Notes under the pieces: model-generated | What the model was told of the DNA's origin: nothing | What the model saw: the letters and a program-made list of their open reading frames with translations, nothing else | The model's database searches: none | In this document: positions 26,298 to 34,342 of the stretch, piece after piece | How positions within the stretch are numbered: position 1 is the stretch's first letter | Layout: each line of letters begins with the position of its first letter | Source: Paenibacillus sp. CF384 | GTDB taxonomy: Bacteria; Bacillota; Bacilli; Paenibacillales; Paenibacillaceae | Direction: 5' to 3' | Assembly (NCBI RefSeq): GCF_900106745.1 | Contig: NZ_FNNV01000009.1 | Coordinates: 1 to 64,000 of the forward strand | Length of the DNA: 64,000 nt | Position numbers and translations under genes: made by a program

Positions 26298-27266
26298 ATG
26301 GAAAGCGTACAGTTTGCTCATCCGATGGATGCGCTCAAGGACAAGCTTCGGCAGATTTTGCAGGTGATTCCGCCACATTCCAAGATCTATTACATCGATT
26401 ATCCGGTTCATGGCAATGGCGGAGATTTATTGATTATGAAAGGAACCGAAGCTTTCTTCAAAGATAATCATATTCGGGTCCAGGCGAGGTACAGCGTGCT
26501 TGATTTCCCGAGCGGCGTGACGATTCCGCAGGATCATATTATCGTGCTGCACGGCGGCGGGAACTTCGGCGATCTGTATCCGGCTCACCAGAAGCTGCGC
26601 GAGAAGATCGTGTCCGATTATCCCGATCATCGGGTGGTCATGCTGCCGCAGACGATCTTCTACAAGAATGAGGCCGAGTTCGATAAGACGGCGAGAATCT
26701 TTAACAAGCATAAGGATGTGCATCTCTACGTTCGCGACACCTACTCGCAGGAGATGGCTACCGTCAAATTCACGACCTGTCATGTTTACCTGTCTCCGGA
26801 TATGGCGCATCAACTATGGCCGATTCGGAAGCAGGCGAGCCCTGATAAGGAACTGCTTTGTTTCCTTCGCGTCGACATCGAGAAGACGGCAGAGCAGGAG
26901 CGGCTGGAAGCTTCAGGCAAAGGCGACTATCTGGATTGGGCGACGCTGTTTAGCGGATTGGAGCATAAATCGATTCGCGCGATATTCAAAATGTCGGCAG
27001 CCAGCAACGGCAAACTGCCCGTAAGTATGATCTGGGGCAAATACACCGACTATCTGGTGAACAAAGCCGTTAACCGGTTCAGCAAATACAAGAATGTGCA
27101 GACCTCAAGGCTGCATGGACATATTCTTTCTTGTCTCATGGATAAACCGAATGTGCTGCTGGACAATTCCTACGGAAAGAATTCCAGCTACTATCGCACT
27201 TGGACGAATGGGATCAAGTCAGCCAAACTATTGTCGCAACAGAGCGGTAACGCGGATCGAGTTTAA
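26298..27266 (+). CDS. Polysaccharide pyruvyl transferase family protein
   Basis: A 322-residue GT-B-like pyruvyltransferase. Family features include KIYYIDYPVHGNGGDLLIMKG at about 34-54, VLHGGGNFGDLYPAHQ near 83, and the C-terminal TSRLHGHILSCLMDKPNVLLDN. It would add a pyruvate ketal from phosphoenolpyruvate to a sugar, giving the polymer negative charge. B. subtilis EpsO and related eps proteins belong here. The ATG at 26298 is preferred over the adjacent TTG at 26295; AAAGGAGA lies upstream. Confidence 0.88.
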   Translation: MESVQFAHPMDALKDKLRQILQVIPPHSKIYYIDYPVHGNGGDLLIMKGTEAFFKDNHIRVQARYSVLDFPSGVTIPQDHIIVLHGGGNFGDLYPAHQKLREKIVSDYPDHRVVMLPQTIFYKNEAEFDKTARIFNKHKDVHLYVRDTYSQEMATVKFTTCHVYLSPDMAHQLWPIRKQASPDKELLCFLRVDIEKTAEQERLEASGKGDYLDWATLFSGLEHKSIRAIFKMSAASNGKLPVSMIWGKYTDYLVNKAVNRFSKYKNVQTSRLHGHILSCLMDKPNVLLDNSYGKNSSYYRTWTNGIKSAKLLSQQSGNADRV

Positions 27267-27276
27267 TGAGCTGAGC

Positions 27277-27297
27277 GAGTTTGACGTCGTCAAACTC
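27277..27297. promoter_or_regulatory. Perfect 21-bp palindrome upstream of manC
   Basis: GAGTTTGACG and CGTCAAACTC are exact inverted repeats around a single central T. It lies between the pyruvyltransferase gene and the manC ribosome site. With a one-base centre it is more likely a protein-binding site than a hairpin. No regulator can be named. Confidence 0.4.
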
Positions 27298-27320
27298 CCT
27301 ATACAGAGGAGGGCACTATC

Positions 27321-28691
27321 ATGAAAGTCGTATTGCTTTCGGGAGGATCGGGGAAACGGCTGTGGCCGTTGTCGAATGACGCCCGGTCGAAACAGTTTTT
27401 GAAAATCTTGAAAAAAGACGATGACCGTCTGGAGTCCATGATACAACGCGTCTGGGGACAAATCGGCGAAGCCGATTTGAGAGACCACACTTATGTGACG
27501 ACGAGTAAACCTCAGGTTGAGATGATTCACAGCCAGCTGGGAAATGAAATCAACCTGATCGTCGAGCCGGAGCGACGGGACACGTTCCCAGCCATTGCGC
27601 TTGCAGCCACCTATCTTTACTCGGTCGAGGGCGTGAGTCTGGATGAAGCGATTGTAGTCATGCCTGTTGATCCCTTCGTAGAGATCGGCTTCTTCCAGAA
27701 GCTGAAAGAGCTGGAGCATGCGCTTGCCAGCTCCGAAGCCGACTTAGCGCTGATGGGCGTGAAACCGACCTATCCATCAGAGAAATACGGGTATATCATT
27801 CCGAAGCCAAGCGGCGACTCCGCTCGCTCGTTCATGGATGTGCAAAGCTTCCGCGAGAAACCTAGCGAAGCAGAAGCAGAGGAAATGATCCGTCAGGATG
27901 CGCTGTGGAATTGCGGCGTATTCGCCTTCAAATTGGATCTGATCATAAACATCCTGATCGTGAACGGGCTGCCGATTCAGTACGATGAAATGTTGAAACA
28001 GTACAGCAAGCTGCCGAAGATCAGCTTTGACTATAAAGTGGTGGAGAAAGCGAATCGCATTGCTGCCATCCAATATGACGGGTACTGGAAGGATCTTGGC
28101 ACATGGAACACGCTGACAGAGGAGATTGAGACCTCGCTGATCGGCAAAGGCATCATTACGGCAGATTCGATCAATACGCATGTCATTAACGAGCTGGAAG
28201 TGCCGATTACGCTGCTCGGCTTGTCCGATGTCATTGTGGCGGCAAGCCCGGACGGCATTCTTGTTGCAGACAAAGCTTCAAGTCCGCGCATCAAGGATGT
28301 CATGAAGCATTCGGAACAGCGCCCGATGTATGAAGAGCGGCGCTGGGGCCGCTACAGAGTGCTGGATTACGTCACCTATCCGGATGGCCGGGAAGTGCTG
28401 ACGAAACGGATCTTTATTTCCGAGGGAAGCAATCTGAGCTACCAGTACCATAGTTTGCGGGATGAGGTATGGACGGTGGTTGCCGGACATGGGGAGATGG
28501 TACTTAACGACCGGAGGTTCTCGATCAAGACCGGGGACGTCCTCATGATTCCGAAGGAGAACAGACATAGCTTGCGTGCACAGGCGGATATCGAAATCAT
28601 CGAAATCCAAACCGGTTCGCAGCTGATCGAAGAGGATATCGTACGACTGGAACATGATTGGAACGAAATTATGCAGCTCTGTACGAAATAA
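27321..28691 (+). CDS. manC: Mannose-1-phosphate guanylyltransferase (ManC type)
   Basis: A 456-residue bifunctional-type enzyme. The N-terminal nucleotidyltransferase opens with MKVVLLSGGSGKRLWPLSN (GDP-mannose pyrophosphorylase loop), with FREKP near residue 177 and a DGYWKDLGTW segment near 254. The C-terminal cupin from about residue 335 (WGRYRVLDYV, SYQYHSLRDEVWTVVAGHGE) is the mannose-6-phosphate isomerase type II domain. It supplies GDP-mannose, indicating mannose in the polymer. The start is preceded by AGAGGAGGG. Confidence 0.93.
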   Translation: MKVVLLSGGSGKRLWPLSNDARSKQFLKILKKDDDRLESMIQRVWGQIGEADLRDHTYVTTSKPQVEMIHSQLGNEINLIVEPERRDTFPAIALAATYLYSVEGVSLDEAIVVMPVDPFVEIGFFQKLKELEHALASSEADLALMGVKPTYPSEKYGYIIPKPSGDSARSFMDVQSFREKPSEAEAEEMIRQDALWNCGVFAFKLDLIINILIVNGLPIQYDEMLKQYSKLPKISFDYKVVEKANRIAAIQYDGYWKDLGTWNTLTEEIETSLIGKGIITADSINTHVINELEVPITLLGLSDVIVAASPDGILVADKASSPRIKDVMKHSEQRPMYEERRWGRYRVLDYVTYPDGREVLTKRIFISEGSNLSYQYHSLRDEVWTVVAGHGEMVLNDRRFSIKTGDVLMIPKENRHSLRAQADIEIIEIQTGSQLIEEDIVRLEHDWNEIMQLCTK

Positions 28692-28748
28692 CGAAGCGAA
28701 TGCTTACGCTGCTGCGTTTTCTCCGAAAATTCGAAGGAGTTGTTGAAG

Positions 28749-30089
28749 ATGAACATCACGGTTATCGGTACTGGTTATGTCGGGCTTGTTTCGGGGGTTT
28801 GTTATGCGGAGCTGGGCAATCAAGTTATCTGCGTAGACAAGGATCAAGCCAAGCTCGATATTTTACGAAATGGAGCCATTCCTATTTATGAACCGAGCTT
28901 GCAAGAGCTCTCGCTTAAGAATATGGCTGCGGGAAAGCTGAGCTATACGTCCGATTTGCACCGTGCGGTTCAGCTGTCGGATATCGTAATCATCGCGGTA
29001 GGGACGCCTTCCTTGCCAAACGGCGAAGCGAATTTGACTTACATCGATCAGGTTGCCGACGAAATTGCCGAAGCGATGAACGGCTATAAGATCATCGCCG
29101 TGAAGAGTACGGTTCCAGTCGGTACGAACGAACGCGTGCGAGATCGGATTCGCCGCCTGACGAGTGAAAGGTTCGACAGCATTTCGCTGCCGGAGTTTCT
29201 GAGAGAGGGTTCAGCCGTACAGGATACGCTTCATCCGGACCGGATCGTCATTGGCGCTGACAGTCAAAGCGCGGCAGACACGATGGCCAAGCTGCATGCG
29301 CCGCTGACGGATCAAATCGTGATGACGGACATTCGCAGCAGCGAGATGCTGAAGTATGCTTCCAATGCTTTTCTCGCTACGAAGATCTCTTTCATTAACG
29401 AGATTGCGAACATCTGCGAGAAGGTTGGCGCAGACGTTACTCAGGTAGCCCAAGGCATGGGATACGATAACCGCATCGGTCATTCGTTCCTGAAGGCGGG
29501 CATTGGTTATGGAGGCTCTTGTTTCCCGAAGGATACGCGGGCACTTATCCAAATTGCCGGTCATGTCGACTACGAATTCAAATTGCTTCGTGCGGTCGTT
29601 GAGGTGAATCAGGATCAGCGGTTCAAAATGATCAGGAAGCTCGAAATGATATTTGACGGCAACCTCCAAGGCAAGACGATCGCGATCTGGGGACTATCCT
29701 TTAAACCGAATACCGACGACGTGAGGGAGTCTCCGGCACTCGAAATCGTTCAGCATCTGGTGAACAGCGGGGCTGTGGTGAAGGTGTATGATCCCATTGC
29801 GATTCCGAACTTCCGCCGCATGTACGGCGAGAACGGAGTTGTCTGGTGTGAAGGCGCATTGGAGGCGGCAGCGGATGCAGATGCGCTCTGCCTGCTGACG
29901 GAATGGGATGAATTCATCCATGTGGATCTGAATCAGCTGCAAACCGTACTGCGCAAGCCTATTCTGATTGACGGCCGCAATGTGTTCAAAGAGGAAGATT
30001 TGGCAGGAACGGCGTTTATCTACTATTCCATCGGCCGCCCGAGCTTGAATCAAGGCGTCAAGGAGGAAGTATTGGCTTTACATTACTAA
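28749..30089 (+). CDS. UDP-glucose 6-dehydrogenase (UDP-glucose/GDP-mannose dehydrogenase family)
   Basis: A 446-residue NAD-dependent enzyme that oxidises UDP-glucose to UDP-glucuronate. The Rossmann motif MNITVIGTGYVGLVSGVCYA begins the protein. PEFLREGSAV (near 148), the catalytic Cys in GIGYGGSCFPKDT (Cys near 258) and the WGLSFKPNTDD.RES segment are conserved. TuaD/Ugd is more likely than the GDP-mannose enzyme because galU is in the same operon. GDP-mannose oxidation cannot be excluded since manC is adjacent. The ATG at 28749 follows AAGGAG; the in-frame TTG at 28740 is less likely. Confidence 0.92.
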   Translation: MNITVIGTGYVGLVSGVCYAELGNQVICVDKDQAKLDILRNGAIPIYEPSLQELSLKNMAAGKLSYTSDLHRAVQLSDIVIIAVGTPSLPNGEANLTYIDQVADEIAEAMNGYKIIAVKSTVPVGTNERVRDRIRRLTSERFDSISLPEFLREGSAVQDTLHPDRIVIGADSQSAADTMAKLHAPLTDQIVMTDIRSSEMLKYASNAFLATKISFINEIANICEKVGADVTQVAQGMGYDNRIGHSFLKAGIGYGGSCFPKDTRALIQIAGHVDYEFKLLRAVVEVNQDQRFKMIRKLEMIFDGNLQGKTIAIWGLSFKPNTDDVRESPALEIVQHLVNSGAVVKVYDPIAIPNFRRMYGENGVVWCEGALEAAADADALCLLTEWDEFIHVDLNQLQTVLRKPILIDGRNVFKEEDLAGTAFIYYSIGRPSLNQGVKEEVLALHY

Positions 30090-30092
30090 AGG

Positions 30093-33053
30093 ATGAAGAG
30101 GGCCTTTCTTGTGAGAAAAAATGCTTCAATGCTGTTGTTGTACGGACTGCTCGGCTGCTTGATTCCGTTAACCGCTACGGTGAGCGCTGCACCGCTTTCA
30201 TACTTCGAGATCGAGATTGATCATCTTCGAAATTGGGAGCAGGTGTACAAGCATTCGGATACGCTCTATCTGACGAAAGCTCCGGGTGAAACCTCGGATG
30301 CGACCCGTGCGAAACGCGGCGGCTACTCCGGCGAGAACATCGTGTACAAGGCGGAAGGTTACTTACGTTCCTTCGCGGTGTACACGTATTATCAGCCGAA
30401 CGGGAGCAAGTCCTATGACCATCCGTCCTTTTACATCTCGAAGGATGGCGTAACCTATAACAAAGTCATTCCGGACATTCATGAAGAAGACGGCAAGACG
30501 GTTAACATGGTGTACGAGTCGAGGCGGTTTCCGGCAGGAACGAAGTTTCTCAAAATCGTCTACCAAGGCAGCAGCATCGTCAGATCGCCTGCCATCGGGA
30601 AGGTCGTGCTGAACGGCCCATCCACCGCAGATTCCAGCGTGCCTTCGGGGACTGTGCCTTATGGCCGCATGGTCATGCTGAACCAAGGCGAGGAAGGTGA
30701 AACCATCTATTACACGACGGATGGCAGCGACCCGAGAACCTCGCTTACACGCAGGCATTACAACTCGCCGATTGCGGTTATCCATAATTTATTGCTTCAA
30801 ATAACGGCTGTCGGTCATTCCAGTACGGGCCAGTCGGCGGCTACCGGCGTATCGACTTATCGGTACGTGCCAGCTCCTCAATTGTCGCCGCCTTCCGGGT
30901 TGATTGATCCGCTTGATAATTTCAAGCTGCTCGCCAATCGTACCAATCTGTATGTGGCCAATAACGAACCTGGCTACTTCGATAACGACAAAGGCCGGCT
31001 CGCGCGTACGACGAGCGCCCCTGGCAGCATGGTGTACCATACGCCTTACGACATCAATGCGTTCTCGGTTTACAGCAGCTTTTTTACCGGGAATCCGATA
31101 GAGGAGCATCGCTTGTTGGTTTCGCCCGACGGCAAACAATACACGCAAATTCCCGTGTCGATTACGCCTGTCGGCTATCCGACCGGAAATTGGCAGCAAT
31201 ATGCGTATGAAGCTTCCGGACTACCCGAGCATACGAGGTATTTGAAAATTGTGCTGCTCGGTGCGAAAGCTTGGTCGCCTCAAGTTTCGAAGGTCGTTAT
31301 TAATCAGAATACGGCTTCCGTGAAGCTGGCCACCTCCCGAAGCGCGACTTCGGTCAAGACCGAGTTGACTTCGACTACCAAAGGGGCTCGCATTTATTAT
31401 CGGTTAAACAAAGGGCCGGATTTCGTCTATTATTCCAAGCCGCTCCAGCTCCAAGGCTATAACGTGCTGGAAACGTACGCGGTGAAAGACGGCATGCTGC
31501 CAAGTCCAATCCGTAAATTCACGGTGAATGCGGGCAAAGAAATCCTTGTCGATCGGTTCGGTCAGATGGAGGCTGCGAATTTCACGGGGAAGGTGACCAG
31601 CGAGAAGGATTTGGCATCGGACGCGGCGGCAGATGCTGCTTATTATGGAAGCCTGAAGGCTCCGGGAGGTCGTGATTCTTACGGCGGGCTGGCCGGCAGC
31701 GCGAAGAAATACAATTTGGCCGCCAAGGGTTACTTCGCGATCCAGCGGATGGGTGAGCGCAAAGTGATGACGACGCCTGATGGAAACCTCTATTTCAGCC
31801 TTGCCGTGAATGGCGTGACGGCCCATGAAACCTACACCCGGATTGCCGGGAGGGAGAAGAAATTTGAATCCGTTCTCCCGAATCAAGGGGTCAACAAAAA
31901 CGCTTATATCGGCTCGGACAATTATTCGTTCTATGTGGCGAATATTTTCCGGAAGAAAGGCGTATTCCCGACCGAGCACGCGATTTACTCGGAAGCGGTA
32001 ACCCGGCTTCCCAAGTGGGGATTTAACGGAGTAGGCAATTATTCGCCAGAGAAATACGGCGAGGACGGCAAGCTTCCTTACGTGCGTATGCTGCCGCTGA
32101 GTGGCATTGCAGGGGCTCGAATCAATGGAATTTCCTTATTCGATATTTTTGCTCCGAACGCTGCAGCACAGATCGATAAGGCATTCAAGAACGCGCTCAC
32201 GCCGAATAAGAATGACAAGAATCTGATCGGTTATTTCATCGATAACGAATACGATTGGCATAAATTTTATACGGATGTACCGAAGCTCAAAGCAAGCTCG
32301 GCTGCCATGAAAGGGAAATTGGTTCAGCGGCTGAAGGACAAGTATCAAACAATCAGCTCATTTAATGCGAATTGGAAGACGACATTCAAATCGTTCGATG
32401 AGATGAAGGAAGCGGAGCTGCCTGTATCAAGCTCTCAATCCTGGCGCGATATGGAAGCTTTCTTCGACTATTATTTGGACACGTTCTTCGGAACGGTTTC
32501 CCGCGCGTATCGCAAATACGATCCAAACCATCTCCTCCTTGGGGATCGCTGGATTACGACAACGTTCCATAATGAGAAAATCAGCAGCGCGCTCGCCCAA
32601 AAGGAAGGCAAATACGTGGATGTCATCAGCATCAACTATTACACCTACAAGCTCGAACCCGATCTGTTGAAGAAGGTTTACGACCTCTCGGGCGGCAAGC
32701 CACTACTGTTCAGTGAATTCGGTTATGGAACGAGCGAGCAAGGGCTAGCGCCTCTCCTGCCCAATTCGGCCGTGAACCAATTCCAACGGGGAATGCGCTA
32801 TCGCAATTATGTAGAAGGCGCGGTCACGCTGCCTTACGTAGTCGGTGCACATGTATTCAATTACGTGGATCAAGCGGGTCTTGGCAGGTATTGGCAGGGC
32901 GAAGGCGGCGAGCATTACAACTCCGGTCTGGTCAATGTCGCAGATCGTCCTTATAAGGATTATCTGAAGGCGATCATGGATACGAACTATGACATTTATA
33001 AAGTCATGCTCGGGGAGCGCGCGAAATTTTATTATGATTTCAATAAAGGATAA
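30093..33053 (+). CDS. Secreted multidomain glycoside hydrolase with CHB_HEX_C-type domain
   Basis: A 986-residue exported protein. A signal peptide ends near AVSA-like residues (LTATVSAAP, about 31). Residues 32-175 and 275-410 look like two related beta-sandwich modules. Between and after them are chitobiase C-terminal-like modules (IYYTTDGSDPRT near 210, and RIYYRLN near 432). The last 500 residues form a TIM-barrel-type hydrolase, with probable acid/base Glu in IGYFIDNEYDW (near 717) and nucleophile Glu in LLFSEFGYG (near 874). This pattern resembles agarase/beta-galactosidase-like clan A enzymes. It probably trims or releases the exopolysaccharide. A GTG at 30111 with AGAGGG upstream is an alternative start. 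Confidence 0.75.
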   Translation: MKRAFLVRKNASMLLLYGLLGCLIPLTATVSAAPLSYFEIEIDHLRNWEQVYKHSDTLYLTKAPGETSDATRAKRGGYSGENIVYKAEGYLRSFAVYTYYQPNGSKSYDHPSFYISKDGVTYNKVIPDIHEEDGKTVNMVYESRRFPAGTKFLKIVYQGSSIVRSPAIGKVVLNGPSTADSSVPSGTVPYGRMVMLNQGEEGETIYYTTDGSDPRTSLTRRHYNSPIAVIHNLLLQITAVGHSSTGQSAATGVSTYRYVPAPQLSPPSGLIDPLDNFKLLANRTNLYVANNEPGYFDNDKGRLARTTSAPGSMVYHTPYDINAFSVYSSFFTGNPIEEHRLLVSPDGKQYTQIPVSITPVGYPTGNWQQYAYEASGLPEHTRYLKIVLLGAKAWSPQVSKVVINQNTASVKLATSRSATSVKTELTSTTKGARIYYRLNKGPDFVYYSKPLQLQGYNVLETYAVKDGMLPSPIRKFTVNAGKEILVDRFGQMEAANFTGKVTSEKDLASDAAADAAYYGSLKAPGGRDSYGGLAGSAKKYNLAAKGYFAIQRMGERKVMTTPDGNLYFSLAVNGVTAHETYTRIAGREKKFESVLPNQGVNKNAYIGSDNYSFYVANIFRKKGVFPTEHAIYSEAVTRLPKWGFNGVGNYSPEKYGEDGKLPYVRMLPLSGIAGARINGISLFDIFAPNAAAQIDKAFKNALTPNKNDKNLIGYFIDNEYDWHKFYTDVPKLKASSAAMKGKLVQRLKDKYQTISSFNANWKTTFKSFDEMKEAELPVSSSQSWRDMEAFFDYYLDTFFGTVSRAYRKYDPNHLLLGDRWITTTFHNEKISSALAQKEGKYVDVISINYYTYKLEPDLLKKVYDLSGGKPLLFSEFGYGTSEQGLAPLLPNSAVNQFQRGMRYRNYVEGAVTLPYVVGAHVFNYVDQAGLGRYWQGEGGEHYNSGLVNVADRPYKDYLKAIMDTNYDIYKVMLGERAKFYYDFNKG

Positions 33054-33097
33054 GCTTGCGGATGGTTTCGCAATCCTTGTCTTGAAGGAGGTACACC

Positions 33098-34342
33098 TTG
33101 GTCGATTCGAGCGGCAACAACCTTGTTTTTCTACTATGTACGCCGAGGAGCGGAAGCTCTCTGGCCACGGTTATGCTCCAAAATCACAGTAAAATGTTCG
33201 CAGCCCAGGAAATGTGGTTCTTGATGAGCTTATATGATCTGCAGTCGCCGCAGCGCCGTGCATATGGCGGGACCGGCATACTGAATCAATTCTATAACGG
33301 CGTTCTGCCTGAACACAGCTTCGAGCAGGCCTGCCGAGCATTCGCTCTTCAGGTATACAACGGCTTAATGCAAAGCAGTGCCGGCGCGGAGATGGTGATC
33401 GACAAATCGCCTCGGTATTATTATCTGCTGGAGTTTCTGGATGCACTGTTTCCGCAGTCTCGGCGAATCTGGCTCACCCGCAATCCATTCGCGGTTCTCT
33501 CTTCCCATAAGAAGGTGAACGGTCAGCGCGGAACAAGCTTCAATATGAGGGAAGACATGAGGAATGGGAACTTCGATATGAAGATCGCAGACCTGACGAT
33601 CGGATTGTTCCGCTACTTCAGTTATTTTGCTCAAGCTAATCCCTTCACGCACCGGCTGTCCTACGAGAAACTGGTGACGAGCCCGAGAGAAGAGATGATC
33701 GAGGTTTGCCGCTTCCTGGGCGTTGCCTATGAAGAGGGGATGGAGCGGTACGGGAACTTTAGAAATACGGCCAAGTCCGACTTGTACTTCAGCATGGGAG
33801 TAGGGGATCCGTTTGTCGCGAATCATTCGGAGGCGAATCAGGATTCCATCGCCATCTGGAAAGAGGTGCTGGACAAGCGCGAGATCGAGATGTACGGCCG
33901 CGTGCTTGGGGCTGGTCTCTTCCATGATCTTGGGTACAGCGAGGAACTGAGGGAAGCGGAGAAGCTGACGGGTGTACGCTTCGAGCTTGAGCCGGATTCG
34001 GAGCTGCTGGACTTGTACACCAAGCAGCTGACGGATGCGACGGGCTGTAGATGGGAAGCGGGCTATGAGATGCGAACCGAATCAGGTGCATCAGGGAGCT
34101 TGGTTATACCGGACCAGCACAATGATGAGAGATGGCTGCATCCGGAAGAGCTTCAGCTGCAGATGACGGTGCGCATGCTTGAGAAACGGTTGGAGAACAG
34201 CGCCAAAGAGCGCAGACAATTGAAATTGCAGCTCGACACCATGAAGCGGAAAGCCAATCGGTTGAAAATGCTGATTCCTTTCGGCAATCGCTTATCCCAG
34301 CTGGCATCGACCTACTTCAACAACAGCAGGCTGAACAAATGA
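33098..34342 (+). CDS. PAPS-dependent sulfotransferase family protein
   Basis: A 414-residue cytoplasmic sulfotransferase. FLLCTPRSGSSLATVML (residues 11-27) is the 5'-phosphosulfate loop. RIWLTRNPFAVLSSHKK (123-139) is the 3'-phosphate-binding motif, with Arg128 and Ser135. The C-terminal part (about 350-395) is a highly charged predicted coiled coil. The TTG start follows AAGGAGGTACACC. Its stop overlaps the ATG of cyclase C1 by 4 bp, so it is translationally coupled to the lasso peptide genes. It also follows the polysaccharide genes closely, so the acceptor may be a lasso peptide or a sugar. The APS kinase gene at 44598 could supply PAPS. Confidence 0.82.
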   Translation: MVDSSGNNLVFLLCTPRSGSSLATVMLQNHSKMFAAQEMWFLMSLYDLQSPQRRAYGGTGILNQFYNGVLPEHSFEQACRAFALQVYNGLMQSSAGAEMVIDKSPRYYYLLEFLDALFPQSRRIWLTRNPFAVLSSHKKVNGQRGTSFNMREDMRNGNFDMKIADLTIGLFRYFSYFAQANPFTHRLSYEKLVTSPREEMIEVCRFLGVAYEEGMERYGNFRNTAKSDLYFSMGVGDPFVANHSEANQDSIAIWKEVLDKREIEMYGRVLGAGLFHDLGYSEELREAEKLTGVRFELEPDSELLDLYTKQLTDATGCRWEAGYEMRTESGASGSLVIPDQHNDERWLHPEELQLQMTVRMLEKRLENSAKERRQLKLQLDTMKRKANRLKMLIPFGNRLSQLASTYFNNSRLNK

